Assembly (NCBI GenBank): GCA_036008325.1
Contig: DASYNW010000133.1
Coordinates: 1-23,877 of the forward strand
Reading direction: 5' to 3'
From: AP-15 sp036008325
GTDB lineage: Bacteria; Pseudomonadota; Alphaproteobacteria; ATCC43930; CGMCC-115725
Length of the DNA: 23,877 nucleotides
The notes under the pieces were generated by a model, which saw only the letters and a list, made by a program, of their open reading frames with translations, ran no database searches and had not been told where the DNA came from. A program made the translations under genes and the position numbers. Below are positions 1 to 7,172 of the stretch, piece after piece. Numbering within the stretch: position 1 is the first letter of the stretch; the number at the start of each line of letters is the position of its first letter.

Positions 1-585
1 GCGGCGCAGGCGCTCGGCGGTGACGATGGCGCGGGCCTGGGCGACGCTCGCTTCGACCGTGTCATTGACGATGACGTAATCGTATTCGTCCCAGTGGCTC
101 ATCTCCTCGGCCGATTTCGCCATCCGGCCGGCGACCACCGCCTCACTGTCCTGGGCGCGGTTGCGCAGCCGCTCCTTGAGGGCGGCGAGGCTCGGCGGCA
201 GGACGAAGACCGCGACCAGATCGCGCCGCACCTTCTCGGCGAGCTGGCGGGTCCCCTGCCAGTCCAGATCGCCGACGATGTCGCGCCCGGCCGAGAGCGC
301 CTCCTCGATCGGCCGGCGCGGCGTGCCATAGCAATGGCCGAAGACGCGCGCGTGCTCCAAGAATTCGTCCGCCGCCACCATTTCGTCAAAGCGGGGCTGG
401 TCGATGAACCGATAGTCGCGGCCATCGATTTCGCCCGGCCGCTGCGGGCGGGTGGTCACCGAGACCGAAAGGGTGAGGCTCGGATCGTCGTCGACGAGCC
501 GGCGGGCGATCGTCGTCTTGCCGGCGCCCGAGGGCGAGGAGAGGACGAGCAGGAGCCCGCGCCGCGCGATCGGTGAGCCGCTCAT
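1..585 (-). CDS. gmk: Guanylate kinase (partial, C-terminus beyond window edge)
   Basis: Cytoplasmic enzyme that phosphorylates GMP to GDP with ATP, an essential step of purine nucleotide supply. The first 195 codons are present and the frame stays open to base 1, so the C-terminus lies outside. The P-loop SSPSGAGKTT is near residues 16-25. It is followed by the GMP-binding stretch SVTTRPQRPGE and the segment DGRDYRF, and later by DIDW-like GDLDWQG and the NRAQDS region, all in the normal order of the family. The start is ATG at 585. It shares four bases (ATGA) with the stop of the upstream yicC frame, so translation is probably coupled. The yicC-gmk pair is a conserved bacterial neighbourhood. 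Identification is firm. Confidence 0.96.
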   Translation of the reverse strand, partial: MSGSPIARRGLLLVLSSPSGAGKTTIARRLVDDDPSLTLSVSVTTRPQRPGEIDGRDYRFIDQPRFDEMVAADEFLEHARVFGHCYGTPRRPIEEALSAGRDIVGDLDWQGTRQLAEKVRRDLVAVFVLPPSLAALKERLRNRAQDSEAVVAGRMAKSAEEMSHWDEYDYVIVNDTVEASVAQARAIVTAERLRR

Positions 586-1463
586 TCGATGTTCTGCACC
601 TGCTCGCGGAACTGCTCGATCACCGCCTTCAGCGCGAGCCCGGTGCGGGTCAGCTCGATATCGGCCGATTTCGAGCACAGGGTGTTGGCTTCGCGGTTCA
701 GCTCCTGGCACAGGAAATCGAGGCGCCGGCCGACCGCCTCGCCCTGATCCAGCAATTCGCCGGCCTGGTCAAGATGGGCGCACAGCCGCTCCAATTCCTC
801 GCGGATGTCGGAGCGGGCGACGAGGAGCGCCACTTCCTGGGCGACCCGGTCCTCGGACACCGAGGGCGCCAGATCGGCGAGGCCCGCCAGCACCGTGCGC
901 AGCCGCTCGCGCAGCGCCGCCGGCTGGGCCACGGCGCGGCCTTCGGCGGCGGCGGCGAGGGTGGCCGTCTCGTCGAGCTGGTGGCGCAACAGGGCGGCGA
1001 TTCGCGCCCCCTCCTCGGCGCGGGCCTCCGCGAGCCGGTCGAGCGCCTGGGTCCAGCCGGCGAGCACCGCGCGGCACCTCTCCTCGAGCACCGCCTCGTC
1101 CTCGTCCTCGACGGACTCGACGACCCCGCGCAAGGCCAGCAACCCGTCGAGGCGCGGCGGCGCCGCCTCGACCTCGCCGGTCAATTCATTGATCAGGGCG
1201 ACGAGCTGGCCCAGCGCCGCGCGGTTGATGCGCAGCACCGGCGCGGCGATGCGGGCGACCGACAGGTTCGCCGAAATATTGCCGCGGCGAAAGCGCTGCG
1301 CCACTGCCGCGCGCAGCTTGGGCTCCAGCGCATCGAAGCCGGGGGCGAGCCGCAGCCGCAGATCGAGCGCCCGGCCGTTGACGCTCTTGACCTCCCACAC
1401 CCAGGCGATCCCAGGCGCTTCGCCCTGGGTCCGGGCGAACCCCGTCATGCTGGCCACGCCCAC
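582..1463 (-). CDS. yicC: YicC family protein (putative endoribonuclease)
   Basis: 293 residues, full length for the YicC/YloC family, members of which have been reported as endoribonucleases acting on RNA. The family-typical N-terminal MTGFAR is at residues 6-11, followed by VEVKSVNGR-like WEVKSVNGRALD. The C-terminal DUF1732 part carries DIREELERLCAHL, LDFLCQELNREANT and a terminal KAVIEQFREQVQNIE, the usual family end. The frame begins with GTG at 1463, preceded by a GGGAG nine bases upstream; an ATG at 1448 (the M of MTGFAR) is a shorter alternative. It lies between mltG and gmk on one strand and its stop overlaps the gmk start, so it is probably in one transcript with them. Family assignment is firm; the cellular substrate is not shown by the sequence. 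Confidence 0.93.
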   Translation of the reverse strand: MGVASMTGFARTQGEAPGIAWVWEVKSVNGRALDLRLRLAPGFDALEPKLRAAVAQRFRRGNISANLSVARIAAPVLRINRAALGQLVALINELTGEVEAAPPRLDGLLALRGVVESVEDEDEAVLEERCRAVLAGWTQALDRLAEARAEEGARIAALLRHQLDETATLAAAAEGRAVAQPAALRERLRTVLAGLADLAPSVSEDRVAQEVALLVARSDIREELERLCAHLDQAGELLDQGEAVGRRLDFLCQELNREANTLCSKSADIELTRTGLALKAVIEQFREQVQNIE

Positions 1464-1541
1464 CGCCGCACTCCCGCTGTTGTAATCGGGCGTTATAGCG
1501 GGCCGTTCCGCGTCGCGCCATCAACGCCGCGCGAGGTTGCC

Positions 1542-2570
1542 TTAATGGGCCGGGCCAGCGGCGGGGGTCGGCGGCGGATCGGGCACGGCCGGAGCACCGT
1601 GGCGATACTGGGCGACGTTGCGGTTGTGCTCGGCCAAGGTCCGGGCAAAGACGTGGCCGCCCGCGCCGTCGGCGACGAAATAGAGGTCGTCGGTCGGGGC
1701 CGGCCGGGCCGCCGCGCGCAATGCCGCCATACCCGGATTATCGATCGGGCCGGGCGGCAGCCCGTTCTCGACATAAGTGTTGTAGGGCGAGGCGGTTTCG
1801 AGATCGGCGCGGCTCAACGGCCGATCGAGCGTCCGCGCGCCGCCGTCGCTCAGCGCGTAGATCACGGTCGGGTCGGATTGCAGGCGCATGCCGAGGCGCA
1901 GCCGGTTGACAAAGACCGCGGCGATCAGCGCCCGGTCGGCCGGCCGCTTGGCTTCCCGCTCGACCAAGGAGGCGAGGATCAGCAGCTGCTGCGGGCTGGC
2001 CAGCGGCAGGTCGGGGCGTCGCTCGGCCCAGGCGGTTGCGACCGCGCGCGCCATCGCCCGCTCCATGCGGGCGAGCAGCGCGGCACGGGTGTTGCCGTAG
2101 CTGTAGACGTAGGTGTCGGGCATCAGCGCGCCCTCGGGCGGGGTCTGGCCGATGTCGCCGGCGAGCGCCGGGGCAGCGCGCACCAGCGCCACGATCTGGG
2201 TGCTGCTCAGCCCTTCGGGGATGGTCAGCCGGTGCTGCACGGTTTTGCCGCTGGCCAAGAGATCGGCGGCCTCTAATGCGCTCGTCCCGGCCGGGAATTC
2301 GTACTCGCCGGCCAGCAGCGCCGCACCCCTGCCCGACACCAGGGCGGCGATCTCGAACGGCAACGCTTGGCGGATCACCCCGTCGCCGGCGAGCAGCGCG
2401 GCAATGCCGGCAAGGCCGATCCGGGGCGAAACCACGATTGTGCGCGACCGGGTCAGCGGGCCGGGTGCTGTGACATCCTGGTAGAGCCACCAGCCGGCCC
2501 CGCCGGCGGCAGCGAGGATCATCGCCACGGCCAGCAGCGCCCAGCCGAACAGGCGAATCGTGCCGCGCAT
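1542..2570 (-). CDS. mltG: Endolytic murein transglycosylase MltG
   Basis: Membrane-anchored enzyme that cleaves nascent peptidoglycan glycan strands and is thought to end their elongation. The 342 residues begin with one transmembrane helix (about residues 7-29), followed by a LysM-like region and the YceG catalytic domain. The conserved catalytic-site stretch LASLVEREAKRPADR (about 199-213), MRLQSDPTVIYAL (228-240) and the SPYNTY...GLPPGPIDNPG block near residues 280-300 are all present. The start is ATG at 2570 with GGGGA upstream. It sits directly downstream of fabF and upstream of yicC on the same strand, the order seen in many alphaproteobacteria. A proline-rich tail of about 15 residues follows the catalytic domain. 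Identification is firm. Confidence 0.95.
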   Translation of the reverse strand: MRGTIRLFGWALLAVAMILAAAGGAGWWLYQDVTAPGPLTRSRTIVVSPRIGLAGIAALLAGDGVIRQALPFEIAALVSGRGAALLAGEYEFPAGTSALEAADLLASGKTVQHRLTIPEGLSSTQIVALVRAAPALAGDIGQTPPEGALMPDTYVYSYGNTRAALLARMERAMARAVATAWAERRPDLPLASPQQLLILASLVEREAKRPADRALIAAVFVNRLRLGMRLQSDPTVIYALSDGGARTLDRPLSRADLETASPYNTYVENGLPPGPIDNPGMAALRAAARPAPTDDLYFVADGAGGHVFARTLAEHNRNVAQYRHGAPAVPDPPPTPAAGPAH

Positions 2571-2606
2571 TCCCCGATCCCCGGATGGTTCCCGCGGCTC
2601 CGCCGC

Positions 2607-3869
2607 TCAGGGCGGCCCGGTGAAGACCAGGGAGGCGTTGGTGCCGCCAAACCCGAAGGAATTGGTCAGCACATAGCTCACCCGGCGCTCCTTGGCTCGT
2701 TTCGCCACCAGATCGATGTCGCAGGCCGGCGACGGGTTGTCGAGGTTCAAGGTCGGCGGGACCACGCCGTCGCGGATCGCGAGGATCGAGAAAATCGCTT
2801 CGACGCTGCCGGCGGCGCCGAGCAGGTGGCCGATCGCCGACTTGGTCGACGACATCGACAATTCGTAGGCGTGGCGGCCGAACAGCCGCTTAACCGCGCC
2901 CAATTCGATCTCGTCGCCGAGCGGGGTCGAGGTGCCGTGGGCGTTGATATAGTCGATCCGCTCGAGCGGGATGGCGGCGCGGCGCATCGCGTTGCGCATC
3001 GAGCGGAAGGCGCCGTTGCCGTCCTCGGCCGGTGCGGTCAGATGATAGGCGTCGCCGGACATGCCGTAGCCGATCACCTCGGCATAGATCCGGGCGCCGC
3101 GCCGGTGCGCGTGGTCGAGCTCTTCGAGCACCAGGATGCCGGCGCCCTCGCCCATGACGAACCCGTCGCGGTCCTGGTCCCACGGCCGCGAGGCGCGCGT
3201 CGGCTCGTCGTTGAACCCGGTCGACAACGCCCGCGCCGCGGCAAATCCGGCGATGCCGAGCCGGCAGACCGCGGCTTCGGTGCCGCCGCACACCATGACG
3301 TCGGCATCGTCGAGCATGATCAGCCGGGCGGCGTCGCCGATCGCATGGGCGCCGGTCGAGCACGCGGTGACGACCGCATGATTCGGCCCGCTGAAGCCAT
3401 AGCGGATCGAGACATGGCCGGCGGCGAGGTTGATCAGATTGGCCGGGATGAAAAACGGCGACAGGCGGCGCGGCCCGCGCTCCTTAAGGGTGAACCCGCC
3501 CTCGGTGATGCCGGACAGACCGCCGATGCCGGAGCCGATCATGACCCCGGTGCGCTCGCGCTCGTAGTCGCTGCCCGGGGTCCAATCGGCATCCTCGACC
3601 GCCTGGGCGGCGGCGGCCATCGCATAGACGATAAACCCGTCCATCTTGCGCTGGTCTTTGGCCGGGACCCAGTCATCGGCGTTGAACAGCCCGGCGGCAG
3701 TTTCGCCGCGAGGCACCTGGGCGGCAATCCGCGCCGGCAGGTCGGAGACGTCGAAGGACTGGATCGCGCCCACCCCCGAAGCGCCGGCGATCAGGCTCTG
3801 CCAGTTGCGCTCGAGGCCGATGCCGAGGGGCGTCACCAGCCCCATGCCGGTCACGACGACGCGCCGCAT
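2607..3869 (-). CDS. fabF: Beta-ketoacyl-ACP synthase II
   Basis: Condensing enzyme of type II fatty acid synthesis; it joins malonyl-ACP to a growing acyl-ACP. With the start at 3869 the protein has 420 residues, the normal FabF length, and begins MRRVVVTGMGLVTPLG. The catalytic triad is intact: Cys170 in TACSTGAHA, His311 in NAHGTSTPLGD and His348 in KSAIGHLLGAAG. The C-terminal glycine-rich NSFGFGGTNA is present. The open frame extends 43 codons further upstream, but that part has no family similarity and runs into the acpP intergenic space, so the inner ATG was chosen. The gene lies 97 bases downstream of acpP, its substrate carrier, on the same strand. Confidence 0.97.
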   Translation of the reverse strand: MRRVVVTGMGLVTPLGIGLERNWQSLIAGASGVGAIQSFDVSDLPARIAAQVPRGETAAGLFNADDWVPAKDQRKMDGFIVYAMAAAAQAVEDADWTPGSDYERERTGVMIGSGIGGLSGITEGGFTLKERGPRRLSPFFIPANLINLAAGHVSIRYGFSGPNHAVVTACSTGAHAIGDAARLIMLDDADVMVCGGTEAAVCRLGIAGFAAARALSTGFNDEPTRASRPWDQDRDGFVMGEGAGILVLEELDHAHRRGARIYAEVIGYGMSGDAYHLTAPAEDGNGAFRSMRNAMRRAAIPLERIDYINAHGTSTPLGDEIELGAVKRLFGRHAYELSMSSTKSAIGHLLGAAGSVEAIFSILAIRDGVVPPTLNLDNPSPACDIDLVAKRAKERRVSYVLTNSFGFGGTNASLVFTGPP

Positions 3870-3966
3870 CCCGTTCTCATGGCCAGCCAGAGGGGATGGG
3901 TCACCGGCGCAGGACCTCTCTGGGCGATTGGGGGTGCCGGGCGAAGCCAACAGCGCAGACGCCGGC

Positions 3967-4200
3967 TCAGCTGTGCGCTTCGATAAAGCTGACCGCATCC
4001 TTGACGGTCACGATCTTCTCCGCCGCGTCATCCGGGATCTCGCAGCCGAATTCCTCCTCGAAGGCCATCACGAGTTCGACCGTGTCGAGACTGTCGGCGC
4101 CCAGATCGTCGATAAAGCTGGCGTTCTCGGTCACCTTCGATTCGTCGACGCCCAAATGCTCGACAACGATCTTTTTGACCCGCTCGGCGACGTCGCTCAT
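3967..4200 (-). CDS. acpP: Acyl carrier protein
   Basis: 77-residue acidic carrier protein that holds fatty acyl intermediates as thioesters on 4'-phosphopantetheine. The attachment serine is Ser37 in GADSLDTVEL. The preceding VTENASFIDDLG and following FEEEFGCEIPDDAAEKI match the canonical AcpP helices. The start is ATG at 4200, with AAGGGA about nine bases upstream. It lies between fabG and fabF, as in most bacteria. The 201-base gap upstream of acpP is large for this cluster and contains iterated short motifs (see the repeat entries), so acpP may have its own promoter or control region. Identification is firm. Confidence 0.98.
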   Translation of the reverse strand: MSDVAERVKKIVVEHLGVDESKVTENASFIDDLGADSLDTVELVMAFEEEFGCEIPDDAAEKIVTVKDAVSFIEAHS

Positions 4201-4217
4201 CCGTTGTTCCCTTCAGT

Positions 4218-4253
4218 GGCTGGCTGAAAATTGGGGGCTGGCTGAAAATCGGG
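4218..4253. repeat. 18-bp tandem duplication upstream of acpP
   Basis: Two adjacent 18-base units (4218-4235 and 4236-4253) reading GGCTGGCTGAAAATYGGG on the plus strand, identical except for one T/C. They sit 18-53 bases upstream of the acpP start, in its leader. They share the core GGCTGAA(AA)TTGGG with a second pair of units at 4356-4383. The function is unknown; operators or a duplicated leader segment are possible. Confidence 0.8.
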
Positions 4254-4350
4254 CTTCGACACGCAAATCCGGGCGCCATCCGCGGTCATAGTGTCGCCGC
4301 CGGGGGCCACGATCAAGGCGCGGGTCACATAGCAGATTTCCCACGCGGTG

Positions 4351-4383
4351 CCAATTCGGCTGAATTGGATCGGCTGAATTGGG
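4351..4383. repeat. 14-bp tandem repeat with internal palindrome between fabG and acpP
   Basis: Two adjacent 14-base units, TCGGCTGAATTGGR, at 4356-4369 and 4370-4383. The first overlaps a perfect 7-bp inverted repeat with a 4-base centre, CCAATTCGGCTGAATTGG (4351-4368). It lies just beyond the fabG stop. The units share their core with the repeat at 4218-4253, giving four copies of one motif in a single intergenic region. It could be a regulator-binding array or a relic of local duplication. Confidence 0.75.
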
Positions 4384-4401
4384 CTTCCCACCGGCGCGGC
4401 A

Positions 4402-5139
4402 TCATAGCATGGCCATGCCGCCGTTGACGTGCAAGGTATGGCCGGTGACATAGGCGGCCTCGGCGCTCGCCAGGTAGACTACGGCCGCAGCGACGTCGGC
4501 CGGCAGCCCGAAGCGTCCCGCCGGGATCGCAGCACCCAGCCGGGTGCGCTGTTCGGTGCTCATCTTATCGGTCATCGCCGTCTCGATCAGGCCCGGGGCG
4601 ACACAGTTGACGGTGATGCCGCGGCTCGCGACTTCGGCGGCGATCGATTTCGACATGCCGATCAGCGCCGCCTTGGCCGCGGCATAATTCGCCTGGCCGG
4701 GGTTGCCAGTCGCCGCGACGATCGAGGTCACGGCGATGATCCGCCCGCGCCGCCGCCGCACCATGCCGCGCAATGCCGCGCGGGTCAGGCGAAAGGCAGC
4801 GGTCAGATCGATGTCGAGCACCGCCTGCCAATCCTGGTCGGTCATCCGCAGCGCCAGCGCGTCGCGGGCGAGGCCGGCATTGTTGACCAGGATGTCGAGA
4901 TGGCCGAGCGCCGCCTCGGTCTCTTTGAGCAGCCGGTCGGCGGCGAGCGGATCGGCGAGATCGGCGAGGCCGACATGGGTGCGCTCCCCGAGTTCGGCGG
5001 CGAGCGCCTGGAGCGCTTCGGCGCGGGTCCCGGCCAGCATCAGCGCCGCACCCTGGTGGTGCAATGCCCGGGCGATCGCGCCGCCGATGCCGCCCGAGGC
5101 CCCGGTCACCAGCGCCGTCTGACCCGACAGATCGAACAT
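4402..5139 (-). CDS. fabG: 3-oxoacyl-ACP reductase
   Basis: NADPH-dependent short-chain dehydrogenase that reduces beta-ketoacyl-ACP in fatty acid elongation. The 245 residues are normal for FabG. The Rossmann motif TGASGGIG is at 12-19 and NNAG at about 86-89. The catalytic Ser139 (VTSIVAATG), Tyr152 and Lys156 (YAAAK) are all present, and the C-terminal YVTGHTLHVNGGMAM is typical. The start is ATG at 5139, 27 bases after the fabD stop, so the two are probably co-transcribed. The position between fabD and acpP separates it from the many other SDR enzymes and supports the FabG call. Confidence 0.95.
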   Translation of the reverse strand: MFDLSGQTALVTGASGGIGGAIARALHHQGAALMLAGTRAEALQALAAELGERTHVGLADLADPLAADRLLKETEAALGHLDILVNNAGLARDALALRMTDQDWQAVLDIDLTAAFRLTRAALRGMVRRRRGRIIAVTSIVAATGNPGQANYAAAKAALIGMSKSIAAEVASRGITVNCVAPGLIETAMTDKMSTEQRTRLGAAIPAGRFGLPADVAAAVVYLASAEAAYVTGHTLHVNGGMAML

Positions 5140-5166
5140 CGCGCAAACCCGCCCGGCGCACCCGCC

Positions 5167-6123
5167 TCAGAGATCGGCGATCAGCGCCCGCACCGCGGCC
5201 GGGGCGCCGACCGAGCGGGCGGCGAGGCCGGGCGCGATGCGCTTTGAGAGCCCGGCGAGCACCTGCCCGGCCCCGATTTCGATGATTTCCTCGACCCCGC
5301 ATTGGGCGAGAAACAGCACGCTCTCGCGCCACCGCACCATCGCCGTCACCTGCTGGGCCAAGAGGCGCTTGATCGCGGCGGGGTCGTCGACGGCGGTCGC
5401 CGACACATTGGCGACGAGCGGCACCACCGGCGAGCACAGGGTCACGTGCGCCAGCGCTTCGGCCATCGCCGCCGCGGCCGGTGCCAGCAACGGCGAGTGA
5501 AACGGCGCGCTGACCGCCAGCATGACCCCGCGGCGCGCGCCGCGCTCGCGGGCGATCGCGATGGCGCGCTCGACGGCGCCGCGATCGCCGCTGAGCACGA
5601 CCTGCCCCGGCGCATTGTCGTTGGCCACGGCGCAAATCTCGTCGCGATCGACCCCGGGGCGGGTCGCCGCGGCGGCGACCGCGTGCGCCGCGGCGGCGTC
5701 GAACCCGATCAGCGCCGCCATTGCCCCCTCGCCGACCGGCACCGCCCGCTGCATCGCCCGCCCGCGCAATCGGAGCAGTCGCGCCGCGTCGCCGACGCTG
5801 AGCGCGCCGGCCGCGGCCAGCGCCGAATATTCGCCGAGCGAATGCCCGGCGACATAGGCGACATCGCGGCCGAGATCGAGCCCGGCCTCGGCTTCGAGCA
5901 CGCGAATCACCGCGAGGCTCGCCGCCATCAGGGCCGGCTGGGCGTTTTCGGTCAAGGTCAGCTCGCTTTCCGGGCCGGCGAACATCAGCCGCGAGAGCGG
6001 CTGCGACAGCGCCTCGTCGACCTCGTCGAACAGCCGCTGCGCCGCCGGAAAGGCCAAGGCAAGCTCGCACCCCATGCCGACCGCCTGCGAGCCCTGACCC
6101 GGAAACACCATCGCGCGCTTCAT
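5167..6123 (-). CDS. fabD: Malonyl-CoA:ACP transacylase
   Basis: Transfers malonyl from CoA to the acyl carrier protein, supplying extender units to FabF. The protein is 318 residues from the ATG at 6123, starting MKRAMVFPGQGSQAVGMG. The nucleophile Ser95 is in GHSLGEYSALAA, and His209 is in SAPFHSPLL. The ENAQPALMAAS stretch and the C-terminal EIGAGQVLAGL are as expected. An ATG six codons upstream (6141) is an alternative start. The longer open frame to 6282 would cover the promoter region of the divergent rpsF gene and is unlikely. It is the first gene of the minus-strand fab-mltG-gmk block. Confidence 0.96.
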   Translation of the reverse strand: MKRAMVFPGQGSQAVGMGCELALAFPAAQRLFDEVDEALSQPLSRLMFAGPESELTLTENAQPALMAASLAVIRVLEAEAGLDLGRDVAYVAGHSLGEYSALAAAGALSVGDAARLLRLRGRAMQRAVPVGEGAMAALIGFDAAAAHAVAAAATRPGVDRDEICAVANDNAPGQVVLSGDRGAVERAIAIARERGARRGVMLAVSAPFHSPLLAPAAAAMAEALAHVTLCSPVVPLVANVSATAVDDPAAIKRLLAQQVTAMVRWRESVLFLAQCGVEEIIEIGAGQVLAGLSKRIAPGLAARSVGAPAAVRALIADL

Positions 6124-6181
6124 TTTCGACAAATCCCCCATCCCCCGACGAGCCCCGATCGATCCGACGCCGGCCCGCCAT

Positions 6182-6210
6182 CTTGTCCGCCGCGCCGGTT
6201 TCTGTATAGT
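6182..6210 (+). promoter_or_regulatory. Putative sigma70-type promoter for rpsF operon
   Basis: CTTGTC (6182-6187), a 17-base spacer, then TATAGT (6205-6210), five of six matches to the -10 consensus. It lies in the 173-base gap between the divergent fabD and rpsF starts and points toward rpsF. The call rests on motif and position only. Confidence 0.5.
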
Positions 6211-6243
6211 GCGCGGTTCGCCCTTGCCGGTCCATGCCGGCTC

Positions 6244-6268
6244 GGCCCGGCCGCGCGCGCCCCGGGCC
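6244..6268 (+). promoter_or_regulatory. GC hairpin in rpsF leader
   Basis: A perfect 7-bp inverted repeat, GGCCCGG (6244-6250) and CCGGGCC (6262-6268), with an 11-base loop, followed by TTTAT. It lies about 30 bases upstream of the rpsF start. S6 and S18 are known to autoregulate through a leader RNA structure in many bacteria. This hairpin could belong to such a leader or act as an attenuator, but I cannot confirm a match to the known motif. Confidence 0.4.
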
Positions 6269-6296
6269 TTTATCAGCCACAAGGGATTGGAGATCT

Positions 6297-6860
6297 ATGC
6301 CGCTCTACGAGAATGTGTTCATCGCCCGCCAGGATATTTCCGGCGCCCAGGTCGACGCCCTCGCCGACAGCGTTGCCCAGCTGATCGCCGACAATGGCGG
6401 CGAGGTCAAGAAGCGCGAGTACTGGGGTTTGCGCAATCTCGCCTACCGCATGCGCAAGAACCGCAAGGGACATTTCGTGCTGATGAACTTGTCGGCGCCG
6501 CCGGCCGCGATCGCCGAGCTCGAGCGCACGATGCGAATCAACGAGGACGTTCTGCGGTATCTGACGATCCGGGTCGAGGCGCTCGACGAGGGACCCTCGG
6601 CGATCATGCAGAACCGCGGCAGCCGCGACGACCGCGGGCGGCGGGGTCCCGGCGACCGCGACCGGGAGCGCTATGGCGAGCCGCGCGACGGCGGCGAGCG
6701 GCCCGGTACCAGCGACCGGGCCGAACGCCCGGTCCCCGAACGCGCCGTTGTCGAACGCCCGGTCCCCGAACGCGCAGTTGTCGAACGCCCGGTTGCCGAG
6801 CCCGCGGCAGCCGAGCCCGCGATTGCCGAGCCAGCGGTTGCCGAGACGGTGGAGCCCTAG
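6297..6860 (+). CDS. rpsF: 30S ribosomal protein S6, with long repeat-containing tail
   Basis: Small-subunit protein that pairs with S18 on the 16S rRNA platform. The S6 fold occupies about residues 1-100 (MPLYENVFIARQDIS, KKREYWGLRNLAYRM, KGHFVLMNLS, INEDVLRYLTIRVE). The start is ATG at 6297 with GGAG four bases upstream; an in-frame ATG at 6234 has no family similarity beyond it. The protein is 187 residues, well over the usual 95-150. The extra length is an Arg/Asp/Gly-rich stretch followed by a repeat tail of ERPVPERAVV units and then five-residue AEPA-type units. The stop is immediately followed by the rpsR start. The core identification is firm; the tail has no known function that I can name. 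Confidence 0.96.
   Translation: MPLYENVFIARQDISGAQVDALADSVAQLIADNGGEVKKREYWGLRNLAYRMRKNRKGHFVLMNLSAPPAAIAELERTMRINEDVLRYLTIRVEALDEGPSAIMQNRGSRDDRGRRGPGDRDRERYGEPRDGGERPGTSDRAERPVPERAVVERPVPERAVVERPVAEPAAAEPAIAEPAVAETVEP
6723..6842 (+). repeat. In-frame tandem repeats encoding the S6 tail
   Basis: Two 30-base units (6723-6752 and 6753-6782), differing at one base, plus a half unit to 6797, encode ERPVPERAVV repeats. They are followed by three 15-base units (6798-6842) encoding AEPAA, AEPAI and AEPAV. All units are multiples of three, so copy-number change would alter tail length without a frameshift. Confidence 0.85.
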
Positions 6861-7127
6861 ATGGAAAGCCAGTCCACCGGCGGAGCGGGGCGCGGTGCTG
6901 CGACCAGGCGGCCGTTTTTCCGGCGCCGCAAATCGTGCCCGTTCTCGGGTCCGAACGCGCCCAAGATCGACTACAAGGACATCAAGCTCTTGCAGCGTTT
7001 CGTCTCCGAGCGCGGCAAGATCGTGCCAAGCCGCATCACCGCGGTTTCAACCAAGCGGCAGCGCGAGCTTGCCCAGGCGATCAAACGGGCGCGGTTTCTC
7101 GGGCTGTTGCCGTACATGGTGAACTAG
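6861..7127 (+). CDS. rpsR: 30S ribosomal protein S18
   Basis: 88-residue basic protein that binds S6 in the small-subunit platform. The diagnostic stretches are RRKSCPFSG near residue 22, IDYKDIKLLQRFVSERGKI, PSRITAVSTKRQRELAQAIK and RARFLGLLPYMV at the C-terminus. The N-terminal Gly/Ser/Arg-rich leader is longer than in E. coli but ordinary for alphaproteobacteria. The ATG at 6861 abuts the rpsF stop codon with no gap, indicating coupled translation of the two binding partners. Confidence 0.97.
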   Translation: MESQSTGGAGRGAATRRPFFRRRKSCPFSGPNAPKIDYKDIKLLQRFVSERGKIVPSRITAVSTKRQRELAQAIKRARFLGLLPYMVN

Positions 7128-7172
7128 GCGGCGCGGTCGTTCATTCAGGCGCGAATTGCAGCGCCGATCGAC

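Noticed and set aside
573..2276. A 567-codon plus-strand open frame opposite yicC and mltG
   Set aside because: It is fully antisense to two well-identified genes, has no recognisable domain and an Arg/Gly/Gln-rich composition typical of shadow frames in high-GC DNA.
5167..6123. A polyketide-type cluster in the fab region
   Set aside because: All genes have the single-domain size and order of the primary type II fatty-acid synthesis cluster.
4565..6280. A 571-codon minus-strand open frame across fabD and fabG
   Set aside because: It overlaps both genes in another frame and is dominated by Arg, Gly and Ala; fabD and fabG have all their catalytic motifs in their own frames.
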